Shown: positions 44,683 through 53,617, counted from the stretch's first letter. The stretch is 64,000 nt of DNA from Nocardia higoensis (GCF_015477835.1 NZ_JADLQN010000001.1:434001-498000), one strand, 5' to 3'. Notes: a model not told the origin generated them from the letters alone. Program-made: numbers and translations.

Positions 44683-46371
44683 CTAGGTGGTGGTCAGCGC
44701 CTGCACCACGGCGGTGCCGAAGCTCAGGTCGTCGGACGTGGTGACCTGGGTGTAGGTGCCGCCGGTCCGGCCAGCGGCCGTTTTCAGCGACTCGGAGCCG
44801 TCGCCGCCGATCGCGATCACGTCGAGGCGGACCGGGCGTTGCGGATCCGCTGCCTCGGTCAGCGCCGACAGCAGCGCGGCGCCGGTGAGCGAGGAGTCGT
44901 CGTCGGGGCCGTCGGTGATCAGCAGGATCGAATTGGTGCGTCCGGCTTCGTAGTTCTCGATCGCCGCGCGGTAGGCCGCCAGCAGCGACGGATACGCCTG
45001 GTCGGCGGCGGTCGATGTGGCTTCGACTCCGCCGAGCGCCTCGTCCACGGCGGCGCGCTGGGTGTCGGTGAGCGTGGCGGTCTCGGCCCGCACCTCGTAG
45101 GGCGTGCTCCCGTCGAGGTTCTTGCCGAAGGTCCAGAGACCGAAGCCGAAGTCCGGCGGCATGACAGTGAGGGTGGACCGCAGCGCGCCGAGGGCATTGG
45201 TCAGGCGGGTTGTCGCGCCTTCGGCGGTCGACATGGAGGAGGAGACGTCGAGCAGGACGGTCGCATGCACGCCCAGGACCGGATTGTCCAGGGTGGCGCG
45301 GACGGTCTCCAGCGCGGCGCGATTCGCACCCGCACCGGTGGGAGGCGGGGTCGCGGTGAAGCCCGCGGAGCTGAAGAACTGGGCTTGCTGGGGGTGGCGC
45401 AGATAGTCGATGAACATCCCGGCGGCCAGGTTCGCGGTCTGATCGACCCATGGTCCCGACATGAGCGCGGCCGGGTGGTCGGCGTAGACGGTGGTGCCGA
45501 CCGGGCGGTAGGCGATCAGCCCTGGTTGTCCGGCGATCTGTTGTTCGGTGGCCGTCACCGCGTGCACGCCCGACCCCGCGCCGCCTGCCGCGGCCAGCGC
45601 GGAGGCCACGTCGGTGGATTCCGGAGCGCCGACCGCGAGACCGGACACCGCGGCGACCGCTTGCCCCGAGGACGCGCCCGATTCTGTCAACGGCTCTTCG
45701 CCGGACACCGCCGCGGCGACCGACATCGCGACCGCCAGGCTCGCATCGCCACCGGGCAGCGCCAGCCCCAACCCGCCCCATCCGGACAAGCCCAGCTCGT
45801 CGAGCGTGCCCTGCTGGAACCGGGCGAGATCCGCCCACGCGACCTGTGCGAGCGTCAGCGCGGCGTGCAGTTGCTCGGGCACGCCCAGCGCGATCGGGGT
45901 GGACGCGATGGGCGAGGGTTCACCGGCGATCAGGCCGGGCACCCGCATGTACTCCACCGAACGCGAGGAGTCCGGAATCCACAACACCGGCTGCGGGCCG
46001 AGTTCGCCCTCGTCCCACGCGCCGCCCGCGCGGAACGCCTCCGCGATCGCCGCCGACGGCCGCGCGAGGACCGAGACCCGCACGCAGTGATCGCGAACGA
46101 TCGGTTCGGTGGCGTTGTACTTCTCGGCGACCGCTCGTACCGGCGCCTCGATATCGGGATCGACCGTGACGTCGACGACCGCTTCGCCTTCCACGCACTC
46201 GGCCGCCGCCGCGCTGTCGCGGTCGGCCGCTCGATCCTGGAACCGGAACCACGCGAAGACCGCCACGACCAACAGCAACAGGGCCACCACGGCGAGAACC
46301 GGACCCTTGCTGATGCCTCTGGATCCGTTGTCGCTGCGATGTGTACCCACGGCCGGTAAGTGTATGGTCAC
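44683..46371 (-). CDS. Membrane-anchored solute-binding-like / VWA domain protein
   Basis: A 562-residue protein. One N-terminal membrane helix (GPVLAVVALLLLVVAVFAWF, about 24-43) anchors a large outside part. The first 330 residues resemble periplasmic solute-binding proteins (ASTPIALGVPEQLHAALTLA, ADLARFQQGTLDELGLSGWG, VHAVTATEQQIAGQPGLIAY). The C-terminal 180 residues form a von Willebrand A domain with MIDAS VLLDVSSSMSTAEG, LRSTLTVMPPDFGFGLW and ILLITDGPDDDSS. Such fusions are known in actinobacteria and may sense or assemble cell-surface polymers; the ligand is unknown. No transporter genes are adjacent. Confidence 0.85.
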   Translation of the reverse strand: MTIHLPAVGTHRSDNGSRGISKGPVLAVVALLLLVVAVFAWFRFQDRAADRDSAAAAECVEGEAVVDVTVDPDIEAPVRAVAEKYNATEPIVRDHCVRVSVLARPSAAIAEAFRAGGAWDEGELGPQPVLWIPDSSRSVEYMRVPGLIAGEPSPIASTPIALGVPEQLHAALTLAQVAWADLARFQQGTLDELGLSGWGGLGLALPGGDASLAVAMSVAAAVSGEEPLTESGASSGQAVAAVSGLAVGAPESTDVASALAAAGGAGSGVHAVTATEQQIAGQPGLIAYRPVGTTVYADHPAALMSGPWVDQTANLAAGMFIDYLRHPQQAQFFSSAGFTATPPPTGAGANRAALETVRATLDNPVLGVHATVLLDVSSSMSTAEGATTRLTNALGALRSTLTVMPPDFGFGLWTFGKNLDGSTPYEVRAETATLTDTQRAAVDEALGGVEATSTAADQAYPSLLAAYRAAIENYEAGRTNSILLITDGPDDDSSLTGAALLSALTEAADPQRPVRLDVIAIGGDGSESLKTAAGRTGGTYTQVTTSDDLSFGTAVVQALTTT

Positions 46372-46493
46372 GCGCCGTGTGACGAACGTCGAGGGAGGCA
46401 GTCGCCCGCGGACGGGGGAATCGCCAGGTCAACCGCATCAGACCCGGCAGGCGAGCGCCTCGCCTCGCCGGGCCTGACGCATCGCGGACCGGA

Positions 46494-46766
46494 TCAGTCG
46501 CGCACCAGGTGCCCCCGGTCGAACTCCGAACCGCCCCAGACCCCCGACTGCCCGGTCTCGGCGGCGAACTCACCGCAGGCGGTCCGGATGGGGCAGCTCG
46601 CGCAGATGGCGCGGGCGTAGTCGAAGTCCTCGGACGGGAACGGGAACCAGGCATCGTGGTTGGGATCGCCGCGGCAGGCGGCGCGATGCCAGTCCCGCGC
46701 GTCGGACAACGGCAGCAGGTCGGCGAGGACCCGCTGGGCCGCGGTGGGCAGGGTTCGGACAGACAT
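46494..46766 (-). CDS. WhiB-family Fe-S transcriptional regulator
   Basis: A 90-residue WhiB protein from ATG 46766. The four iron-sulfur cysteines are present in order: CRGDP, then CASCPIRTAC (CxxCxxxxxC), and the GVWGGSEFDR turn ends the core. WhiB proteins bind a 4Fe-4S cluster and act with the sigma factor or bind DNA, sensing NO, oxygen or redox stress. Which WhiB number it is cannot be said; the short N-terminus and FPFPSED before the CxxC resemble WhiB proteins of actinobacterial stress response. It is 56 nt downstream of the HNH gene, same strand. Confidence 0.9.
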   Translation of the reverse strand: MSVRTLPTAAQRVLADLLPLSDARDWHRAACRGDPNHDAWFPFPSEDFDYARAICASCPIRTACGEFAAETGQSGVWGGSEFDRGHLVRD

Positions 46767-46822
46767 GACGGCGGTCTCCTCTCTGTGTGCCGCTGTCGGC
46801 TGTGCCGGGCGTGCGCAGTCGG

Positions 46823-47395
46823 CTACGCCGGCAATTGCCTCCAGATCTGACGTTGCCGCTTGCCCAGGTGGTCGGGTGCCTTCGGCTGCCACAGCAGCCG
46901 CATCCCGGCCTCCTCCGGCGTGCGGTCGGCCTTGCGGGTGTTGCAGGGCGCGCAGCAGGCGACGAGGTTGTCCCAGGTGTTGGGACCGCCCCGGCTGCGT
47001 GGGCGGATGTGGTCGACGGTGCGCGCCCAGTCCGCGCAGTAGCCGCACCGGTTGCCGTCGCGGCGCAGGATGCCGGCCAGGGTGGCGCGGCTGTCGTCGC
47101 GCAGGGTCACCGCGTGCTCGAGGAAGACGTACCGCAGCAGACGGATGGTCTGCGGCAGCGCGATCTCGAGCCGCTGCGACCGGATCGGGAGGTAGGGCTC
47201 GCGGTGGGCGATCGACTCGGCCGCCCCGCTGATCAGCAGCACGACGGCCCGGTCGGCGGTGACCTCGTCCAGCGCCTCGTAGGAGGCGTTGAGCAGCAGC
47301 ACACGGCTGTGTATCCAGTTGTCTGCGGTGATGGCCACCGTGGTGGTGGCGGAGCTGAACGGCATCGGGCTCACCAGGTTTCGTGCGGAGATCAT
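46823..47395 (-). CDS. HNH endonuclease family protein
   Basis: A 190-residue protein from ATG 47395 (ATG 47368, MPFSS, is another start). The HNH nuclease core is GNRCGYCADWARTVDHIRPR then GPNTWDNLVACCAPCNTRK, with two CxxC zinc pairs (CGYC, CAPC) around the catalytic DHIRPRSRG. The N-terminal half (VLLLNASYEALDEVTADRAV, LRYVFLEHAVTLRDD) is conserved in the actinobacterial small HNH proteins, whose role is not settled but may be DNA repair. Upstream of WhiB, same strand, so a two-gene operon is likely. Confidence 0.85.
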   Translation of the reverse strand: MISARNLVSPMPFSSATTTVAITADNWIHSRVLLLNASYEALDEVTADRAVVLLISGAAESIAHREPYLPIRSQRLEIALPQTIRLLRYVFLEHAVTLRDDSRATLAGILRRDGNRCGYCADWARTVDHIRPRSRGGPNTWDNLVACCAPCNTRKADRTPEEAGMRLLWQPKAPDHLGKRQRQIWRQLPA

Positions 47396-47829
47396 GGGCT
47401 GACGACGGGGCTGCGGTGATCGGCGCCGGGACGGCGGGTGATGCCGTCGGCGATCGTCGGGGAGAGGGGTACGGAATGTCAGGAACGGACGCGCACAGGT
47501 GATCGCGGTCAGCGATCGGCGTCCCGGGCGTCTGCCCGGCACATCGTGGGGAACGGCTGACGGCCGTACCCGTGTTCGCGGTGCAGTGCACTCGGTTTCG
47601 CGTCGATCAGTCGATTCGACGGCATCGGCCACCCCCTTCCCCGTGCTCGGCGCTCCGTCCCCCCGGTGGGGTGAGCGGCGTGGAATGCCATGGTGGCACG
47701 GATAAGAAGGGATTGTCGCCTCATTTTTCGACGGCCGCTCGTCCGGCCGGACGGGGAGATGCCCCGATCGCCGTGTCGCTCGGCGACCACGGCACATGCT
47801 CGGCGGCTGAGCGGGTCTCGACCGAAAAC
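47396..47829. other. 434-base stretch without recognisable gene
   Basis: The region upstream of the HNH gene and downstream of the acyl-CoA dehydrogenase terminator has no convincing gene. A 103-residue open frame on the plus strand here lacks protein-like composition. A small palindromic element GTGCAGTGCAC lies near 47580. It may be a long 5-prime leader and promoter for the HNH-WhiB unit. Confidence 0.5.
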
Positions 47830-47867
47830 GACGCCGCACCCGTGCGTCGGTTCACGGGTGCGGCGTC
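47830..47867 (-). terminator. Intrinsic terminator after acyl-CoA dehydrogenase
   Basis: GACGCCGCACCCGTG and CACGGGTGCGGCGTC form a perfect 15-bp stem with an 8-base loop. On the minus strand it is followed by GTTTTCGG, so it is a good Rho-independent terminator 30 bases after the stop of the gene at 47897. Confidence 0.85.
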
Positions 47868-47896
47868 GGGGTTCGTCGGCTGAGTGATCTGTCGGC

Positions 47897-49417
47897 TCAC
47901 CCCAGCGGGCTGTGGCCGAGTTGGACGTTTCCGGTGAAGCGCAGTTGCTTGGCGCGGGGCAGAGGATGGAACAGGATGCCGTGCACGTCGCGGTAGCGGC
48001 GTTCGATGTCGCAGCCGCGGGAGTAGCCGAGGCCACCGACAGTTTCCATGGCCAGCCGGACGGTGGTCAGGAGGTGATCGGCGGCGACGGTCTTGCGGCT
48101 GAGGGTGCGGGCGGCGTGCGCGTCGGTGTTGTCGAAACCCAGGTCGTCGGAATCGGTGAACATGGCCGCGATCAGGTCGGCGGCGGTGGTGTGCACATTG
48201 GCCAGCTCGCCCACGGTCTGCACGACATGCGGGTCTGTGCGGCCTGCTGTCATGGCGAGCGCGGTGTCCACGGCACCGTCGGCGATGCCGAGGTAGGCGG
48301 CGGTGACGAGCGGCATCGCCGCGCCGATGACCGTGTTCAGCAGCGGCGGCCAGACATCGGCGGGACGGATCAGCGAGACCGCCACGTCGGGGACGAACAC
48401 GTCCTCGAGCACCACCGTGTGCGATCCGGTGGCGCGCAGGCCGAGCGTGTCCCAGGTCTGCTCGATGCGCACGCCGGGCGCGGAAAACGGTACGGCGCAG
48501 TGCAATACGCGCGGACCTTCCGGTGCGCCGTCCCAGCGGACGCTGGTCACCAGGATCGTGCCCGCCTCGCAGCCGCTGGCGGGCGCCTTGCGAGCGGAGA
48601 CCCGGTAGCCGCCCTCGACCCGCTCGGCGTGGCCGTTGGAGGCGACCCAGTCCGAGGCGCCGGTGCTGACCAGGATCGCACCCGCGGCGACCTTGCCGAG
48701 CACGCCGGAGGCGTCCGCGCCGTGCTTGTGCCGCCATACCTGGGTTGCGACCAGATGACAGTGCATGGCGAAGGCGACGGCGGTCGAGGGATCGTGGCGG
48801 CCCAGTTCGCGCAGGATCGTGCCCACGTCGGTGTGCGTCGCGCCGCCGCCGCCGAACTCGGTCGGCACGCCCGCGGCGGAGAGGCCGTGGTCGCGCAGCA
48901 GGTCGAAGGCGGTCCGGGACAGCTCGCCGGTGCGGTCGCGCTCGGCGACCTCGGGGCGGAGGGATTCGCCGACGATGCGCGCGCGGTCCACCCAGTCGGC
49001 GGTGGTGTGCTCGGGACCGGTCACCGCGACGGCCGGACCGGCATCGGTGGCCGTAGCGGTCGAGGTGGGGGTGCCTGTTGTCCGGGTGGTCGTGGTGGAG
49101 GTGGGTGTGTTGGTGGTTGGCGTGGCCGGGGTGGCTCCGGTGGTCGCAGTGCCGACGACGGCCGGGCCGGGCGCGACGGTCGTGGGGGCGGTGGCGACTG
49201 CGGCGGTCCGGGGCGGCTCAGGGAGCGTGATGGTCGGCGTCGAAGGGGTGGTCGTGGTCGGCGTCGAGCCGTTGGTGGCGCGCACCCTCGTGGTCGGCTC
49301 CGCGGTCGGGTCGGATGTGCGGGGGGACGCGGCGGGGATGACGGCCTCGGCCGGGTTCGGGCCGGCGGTGGTGGCCGGCGTGGATTCGGGGGTCGGGGAG
49401 GCAGCGGTAGTGGTCAT
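47897..49417 (-). CDS. Acyl-CoA dehydrogenase with Thr/Pro-rich N-terminal extension
   Basis: A 506-residue protein. Residues about 135-506 are an acyl-CoA dehydrogenase/monooxygenase-like flavoprotein: RDHGLSAAGVPTEFGGGG, STGASDWVASNGHAERV, DTLGLRATGSHTVVLEDVFV, METVGGLGYSRGCDIERRYRD. The Gly-rich C-terminus is as in DszC/NcnH-type flavin-dependent monooxygenases as much as in dehydrogenases, and a clear catalytic Glu loop is not seen. The first 135 residues are strange: low complexity, Thr/Pro/Ala with TTTTRTTGTPTST-type runs. The start is certain only as the first Met; a shorter start at about residue 130 would give a normal-size enzyme. Divergent from HxlR at 49516. Confidence 0.75.
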   Translation of the reverse strand: MTTTAASPTPESTPATTAGPNPAEAVIPAASPRTSDPTAEPTTRVRATNGSTPTTTTPSTPTITLPEPPRTAAVATAPTTVAPGPAVVGTATTGATPATPTTNTPTSTTTTRTTGTPTSTATATDAGPAVAVTGPEHTTADWVDRARIVGESLRPEVAERDRTGELSRTAFDLLRDHGLSAAGVPTEFGGGGATHTDVGTILRELGRHDPSTAVAFAMHCHLVATQVWRHKHGADASGVLGKVAAGAILVSTGASDWVASNGHAERVEGGYRVSARKAPASGCEAGTILVTSVRWDGAPEGPRVLHCAVPFSAPGVRIEQTWDTLGLRATGSHTVVLEDVFVPDVAVSLIRPADVWPPLLNTVIGAAMPLVTAAYLGIADGAVDTALAMTAGRTDPHVVQTVGELANVHTTAADLIAAMFTDSDDLGFDNTDAHAARTLSRKTVAADHLLTTVRLAMETVGGLGYSRGCDIERRYRDVHGILFHPLPRAKQLRFTGNVQLGHSPLG

Positions 49418-49515
49418 GTTTCGAAGCTAGGAACCAGCGCGATAACCGGATAGTCCAGGAAATGAACTCCTCCGGTGCACGAACAGGACCGGCGGACTCG
49501 CCAGGTGGAGGCCTC

Positions 49516-50286
49516 ATGACGAATCCGACCGCGCTGAACCCGACCCAGCTGGATCCGACCGCGCTTGATTCGACCGGTGCGCCTGGGAATTCGGTCGCGC
49601 CGAACGTGAGCGCGGGCTACGGCCAGTACTGCCCGATCTCGCGTGCCCTGGAACTGCTCGGCGAGCGCTGGTCGTTGCTGATCCTGCGCGACCTGGTGCT
49701 CGGCAGCACCCGGTTCAACGATCTGGCGCGCGGGCTTCCCGGCCTGTCGCGCAGTCTGCTGGCCAAGCGGCTGCGGCAGTTCGAGCGCGCCGGGCTGGTG
49801 AACAAGACCGGCGCGCACTATGTGCTCACCGAGTCCGGTCGCGACCTCGGGCCGATCCTGTTCGGCCTGGCCGAATGGGGCGCGAAATGGACTTTCGGCG
49901 AGCCCGACCCCACCGAGATGGACCCCGACCTGCTGGTGTGGTGGATGCACACACGGCTGGACACCTCCGCCCTGCCCGGGCACCGCCAAGTGTTCGCGGT
50001 GCGCTTCACCGACGATCACCGCCGCTACTGGATCGTCGTCGACCGCGGCGCGCCCTCGGTGTGTGTGACCGATCCGGGGTTCGACGTCGATGCCACCATC
50101 GTCTCCGACGTCGGTTCGCTCTATCAGGTCTGGCTGGGCCGGATGCCGATCCTGCACGCCATGCGCTCCGGCCGCCTGACCTTCACCGGCCCCTCCGCGC
50201 TCACCCGCCGGATGCCCGAGGTGCTGCGCCTGAGCCCGGTCGCGCCGTACTTCGCGACACCGCTGCACGCCGAAGTCAGCGCCTGA
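49516..50286 (+). CDS. HxlR-type regulator with C-terminal sterol-carrier-like domain
   Basis: A 256-residue regulator from ATG 49516 (GGAGG upstream). After a Thr/Pro-rich leader (TALNPTQLDPTALDST) comes the HxlR winged helix: GYGQYCPISRALELLGERWS, RFNDLARGLPGLSRSLLAKR, LVNKTGAHYVLTESGRDLG. The C-terminal 110 residues (WWMHTRLDTSALPGHRQVFA, VCVTDPGFDVDATIVSDVGS) look like an SCP2-type lipid-binding domain, a fusion also known in other actinobacterial HxlR proteins. It is divergent from the acyl-CoA dehydrogenase at 47897 and probably regulates it, with a lipid or acyl-CoA as ligand. Confidence 0.85.
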   Translation: MTNPTALNPTQLDPTALDSTGAPGNSVAPNVSAGYGQYCPISRALELLGERWSLLILRDLVLGSTRFNDLARGLPGLSRSLLAKRLRQFERAGLVNKTGAHYVLTESGRDLGPILFGLAEWGAKWTFGEPDPTEMDPDLLVWWMHTRLDTSALPGHRQVFAVRFTDDHRRYWIVVDRGAPSVCVTDPGFDVDATIVSDVGSLYQVWLGRMPILHAMRSGRLTFTGPSALTRRMPEVLRLSPVAPYFATPLHAEVSA

Positions 50287-50303
50287 CTTGGGCAGGACTG
50301 GGC

Positions 50304-50831
50304 TCAGGTGAGCGCGAGTTCGGCCGCGCCGAAGGAGACGTCGAAGCGGTCACACCAGATCGACACGTTCGGCACGGCGGCGAGATCCACCTCGGCGGGG
50401 ACCGGGTAGTTCTGATCGCCGCGATTGCCTTTCAGCTGACCGAGGTCGACGTGCTCGTCGTCGTCGAACACGTGCCAGCCTTCCCTGCCCGCAAGGACAG
50501 GTGCGGCGGCGAGCCAGACGTGCAGGTCGGGACCGTCGGATGTGTCCAGATTCTCCACGCGCAGGACGCGGGAGCCGTCGGCCAGGCCGAGTACGACGAC
50601 CGTGCCCGAGGTGGCGTGCTCATGGGAGATGAACGCGCCGCGCGCCAGCACCCGCGGCTCGGCGGGATCGTCGCCGGCGACCGCCGCCGTCGGCGCCGGC
50701 TCCTCCACCGTGGTGGAGGTGAACAACCGCCACGGCTCGAATACGACGGTGGCGGCCACGAGCACGATCGCCGCGACGACCACGAGCGCCCAGGTGATCG
50801 GCGAGCGGGCGAGGGAACGGGCCGAAGGCAT
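50304..50831 (-). CDS. DM13-domain exported protein
   Basis: A 175-residue protein with one N-terminal signal anchor (ITWALVVVAAIVLVAATVVF). The outside part of about 110 residues is the DM13 domain: RGAFISHEHATSGTVVVLGL, RVLRVENLDTSDGPDLHVWL, VDLGQLKGNRGDQNYPVPAE and VPNVSIWCDRFDVSFGAAEL. The conserved Cys near the end (WCDRF) is typical of DM13, thought to take part in electron transfer or redox processes on the surface. It is 18 nt from the convergent HxlR gene stop and separate from the FadE operon behind it. Confidence 0.85.
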   Translation of the reverse strand: MPSARSLARSPITWALVVVAAIVLVAATVVFEPWRLFTSTTVEEPAPTAAVAGDDPAEPRVLARGAFISHEHATSGTVVVLGLADGSRVLRVENLDTSDGPDLHVWLAAAPVLAGREGWHVFDDDEHVDLGQLKGNRGDQNYPVPAEVDLAAVPNVSIWCDRFDVSFGAAELALT

Positions 50832-50926
50832 ACTGTCCTCCCGGGTCGGGTGCGAAACGCCTCAGGCAATCATGTCCGCCCCGTGTCCCTGCCGCCATAC
50901 CTGTTTTTCGCGGGTCGGTGAATCCG

Positions 50927-52216
50927 TCAGAGGTTGCCGACGATGTGTTCGAGCCGCTGGGCGACCAGCTCGCGCGCCTTCTCCTCGAGCGCCGGGCGGT
51001 ACCCGCTGGGGTACACCTGGTCGCCGGGCTCATAGTTCTTCAGCACCTCTTTGGCGAGGGTGACCTTGTGGACCTCGGTCGGACCGTCGGCCAGGCCCAT
51101 CACCTCGGCGTAGGTGAGCATGTCGACGAACGGCAGGTCGGTGCTGACGCCGATGGCGCCGTGCAGGTGCAGCGCGCGCTGGGCGATGTCGTGCATGACC
51201 TTCGGCATGGCGACCTTGATGGCGGCGATGTCCTTGCGGACCGCAAGATAGTCCTGTTCCTTGTCGATGCGCCAGGCGGTGCGCAGCACGAGCAGCCGGA
51301 ACTGCTCCATCTCGATCCAGCTGTCGGCGATGCGCTCCTGGGTCATCTGCAATCCCGCGAGCGGGCCCTTGCGCATCTGCCGCGACACCGCGCGCTCGCA
51401 CATCATGTCGAAGGCCTTGCGCACCAGGGCGACCGTACGCATGGCATGGTGCACCCGGCCGCCGCCGAGACGGGTCTGGGCCACGATGAAGCCCTGGCCC
51501 TCTTCGCCGAGCAGGTGGTCGGCGGGCACCCGCACATCGGTGAACCGCAGGTGGCCCTCGTGCTCGCTGAAGCCGGGGACGTGGAAGTTCTTGACGATCT
51601 CCAGGCCGGGGGTGTCGGCGGGCACGATGAACATCGACATGCCCTGGTAGGGGCTGACCTCGCGGTTGGTGACCACCATGACGATGTGGAACGAGGCGAA
51701 CTGGGCGTTGGAGTTGAACCACTTCTCGCCGTTGATGACCCAGTGGTCACCGTCGCGCACGGCGGTGGTGGTGAACAGCGTCGGGTCCGAGCCGCCGGTG
51801 GGTTCGGTCATCACGTAGCAGGAGCCGATCTCGCCGTCGAGCAGTGGCTGCAGGTACTTCTGCTTCTGCTCCGGGGTGCCGTAGTGGGCGAGGATCTCGG
51901 CATTGCCGGAGTCGGGGGCCTGGCAGCCGAACACCGATGGCGCCCAGACGGAGGTGCCGAGCACTTCGTTGAGCAGGGCGAGCTTCATCTGGCCGAAGCC
52001 GGGACCGCCGAGCTCCGGGCCGAGGTGACAGGCCCACAGACCCTGCTCCTTGACCTTCTCCTTGAGCGGGCGCATCAACGCCATCGCTTCTCTGTCCGTG
52101 CGGTCGTAGGGGTTCGGGTAGATCAGGTCCAGCGGCTCCACCTCGGTGCGGACGAACTCCGCGGCCCAGTCCAGTTTCTTCTGGAACTCCGGATCGGTTT
52201 CGAAATCCCAAGCCAT
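50927..52216 (-). CDS. Acyl-CoA dehydrogenase (ACAD10/11-like)
   Basis: A 429-residue flavoenzyme from ATG 52216. It begins MAWDFETDPEFQKKLDW, has SCYVMTEPTGGSDPTLFTTT (FAD loop), WVINGEKWFNSNAQFASF, RLGGGRVHHAMRTVAL, and a C-terminal ALHLHGAIGVSTDLPF and VMGLADGPTEVHKVTLAKEV, the shape seen in ACAD10/11-like and mycobacterial FadE enzymes that use long or hydroxylated acyl chains. It removes hydrogens from an acyl-CoA and passes electrons to ETF. Last gene of an SDR-TetR-dehydrogenase operon, 2 nt after the TetR stop. Confidence 0.92.
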   Translation of the reverse strand: MAWDFETDPEFQKKLDWAAEFVRTEVEPLDLIYPNPYDRTDREAMALMRPLKEKVKEQGLWACHLGPELGGPGFGQMKLALLNEVLGTSVWAPSVFGCQAPDSGNAEILAHYGTPEQKQKYLQPLLDGEIGSCYVMTEPTGGSDPTLFTTTAVRDGDHWVINGEKWFNSNAQFASFHIVMVVTNREVSPYQGMSMFIVPADTPGLEIVKNFHVPGFSEHEGHLRFTDVRVPADHLLGEEGQGFIVAQTRLGGGRVHHAMRTVALVRKAFDMMCERAVSRQMRKGPLAGLQMTQERIADSWIEMEQFRLLVLRTAWRIDKEQDYLAVRKDIAAIKVAMPKVMHDIAQRALHLHGAIGVSTDLPFVDMLTYAEVMGLADGPTEVHKVTLAKEVLKNYEPGDQVYPSGYRPALEEKARELVAQRLEHIVGNL

Positions 52217-52218
52217 GG

Positions 52219-52857
52219 TCAGCCTTTCGTGTCGGGGTCGGTGCGGACACCGTCGAGAACGGTGCTCGCGAGAATGTCGGCGATCTCCTCTGGGGTGCGG
52301 CCGCCGTGCGGGCGGTACCAGAGCACCACCGTGTTCAACATGCCGAGCAGGCTGTTGGTGACGACGTGGTCGGCGGTGCGCAGCACGCCCGCCGCCGCGC
52401 CCGCGTCGAGCGTGCCCTGCCACTGCCGCTGGATGCGGTCGCGCAGGTCCTGTAGTTGCGTGCCGCGCTCGCCGGTCAGCGCGGTCACGTCGCGCAGCTG
52501 GATGGCGACCTGGCGGCGGTGCGCGACGATCAGGCGCACGTGGCTGTGGATCAGCAGGCGCAGCGTGGTGACGGGGTCCTCGCCCGCGGCGACGATGCGG
52601 TCGGCATCGGCGAGCATCAGCTCGGTGTAGTCGCGCAGGATCTCCCACAACAGCTCCTCCTTGGAACCGATGTGGTAGTAGAGCGCGCCGCGCTGCACGC
52701 CCGCCCGGTCGCCGATCTCGGCCACGCCGGTGCCGTGGAAACCCTTCTCCGCGAACAACTCCACGGCGGCCTCCATGATCCGCGCCCTGGTGTCGCCGGG
52801 CGCGGAGGTGGCGGCGGGCGGGCGGCCGCGTCGGCGCGCGGGCGCGGCGTCGGTCAT
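52219..52857 (-). CDS. TetR family transcriptional regulator
   Basis: A 212-residue regulator. Arg/Pro-rich start (RRRGRPPAATS), then IMEAAVELFAEKGFHGTGVAEI and GDRAGVQRGALYYHIGSKEE, the TetR recognition helix with the YYH motif. The C-terminal ligand domain spans 80-210. It is embedded between an SDR gene and an acyl-CoA dehydrogenase in one operon, so it is probably autoregulatory and controls both. A three-half-site element lies upstream of the operon at 53657. Confidence 0.9.
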   Translation of the reverse strand: MTDAAPARRRGRPPAATSAPGDTRARIMEAAVELFAEKGFHGTGVAEIGDRAGVQRGALYYHIGSKEELLWEILRDYTELMLADADRIVAAGEDPVTTLRLLIHSHVRLIVAHRRQVAIQLRDVTALTGERGTQLQDLRDRIQRQWQGTLDAGAAAGVLRTADHVVTNSLLGMLNTVVLWYRPHGGRTPEEIADILASTVLDGVRTDPDTKG

Positions 52858-52876
52858 CGCCGCGCCGTCCCGGCCG

Positions 52877-53617
52877 TCATCGCCAGCCGCCGTCGAGGGC
52901 GAGCGTGGCGCCGGTGGCGAAGGAGGACGCCTCGGTGGCGAAGAACAGTGCCGCTCCCACGATCTCGTGCGGCTCGCCGACTCGGCCGAGCGCGTTGCGC
53001 CGGGTGAGCTCGGCGCGCATCTCCTCGGACCAGGCCGCGGAGATGTCGGTGGCGAACGGGCCGCACTGGATGGTATTGACCCGCACCGAGGGTCCGAAGG
53101 TCTGCGCGAGGCCCGCGGTGAGCGCGTTCAGGCCCGCCTTCGCCGCGGCGTAGGGCACCGCCAGTGGCTCCGGCTCGGCCGCCTCGATCGAGGAGATGTT
53201 GATGATGCTGCCGCCGCCTGCCGCCGCCATCCGCGTGCCGATCAGGGCCGCCAGCCGGAACGGGCCCTTGAGGTTCACCCCGATCACCTTGTCGAACATC
53301 GCCTCGCTCACCTGGTCCACGCTGGGATAGAGCAGCGACATGCCCGCGTTGTTGACCAGCACGTCGACCCGGCCGAACTCGTCGTAGGCCGCCTCGACCA
53401 GGGCGTCGCACTGCGCCCAGTCGCTGATGTTGGCGGCGACCGGCAGCGCGCGGCGTCCGTGCTGTTCGCGGACCTGCGCGGCGAGCTCGGCGCAGCCGTC
53501 GAACTTGCGGCTGGCGATCACGACGTCGGCCCCCGCGGCGGCGAAGGCCAGCGCCATCTGTCTGCCGAGGCCGCGGCTGCCGCCGGTCACGAGGACGACC
53601 TTGTCGGTGAGGGGCAC
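52877..53617 (-). CDS. Short-chain dehydrogenase/reductase
   Basis: A 246-residue SDR. GTG 53617 is chosen because GGAG is then 5-6 nt away; GTG 53623 is possible. Motifs: VTGGSRGLGRQMALAF (TGxxxGxG), VNNAGMS, SSIE (Ser) and the YAAAKAGLNAL (Tyr and Lys), then TIQCGPFATDI in place of VNPG, and the usual LALDGGWR end. It would reduce or oxidise a keto or hydroxy group, perhaps a beta-oxidation intermediate, since the next genes are TetR and acyl-CoA dehydrogenase. First gene of the operon, 19 nt before TetR. Confidence 0.92.
   Translation of the reverse strand: MPLTDKVVLVTGGSRGLGRQMALAFAAAGADVVIASRKFDGCAELAAQVREQHGRRALPVAANISDWAQCDALVEAAYDEFGRVDVLVNNAGMSLLYPSVDQVSEAMFDKVIGVNLKGPFRLAALIGTRMAAAGGGSIINISSIEAAEPEPLAVPYAAAKAGLNALTAGLAQTFGPSVRVNTIQCGPFATDISAAWSEEMRAELTRRNALGRVGEPHEIVGAALFFATEASSFATGATLALDGGWR

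Noticed and set aside
47830..47867. Long hairpin considered as an operator or small RNA
   Set aside because: Followed by a U-tract on the minus strand and placed just after a stop codon; a terminator explains it.
47572..47883. 103-residue plus-strand frame before the acyl-CoA dehydrogenase
   Set aside because: Runs through a terminator hairpin and has no protein-like composition.
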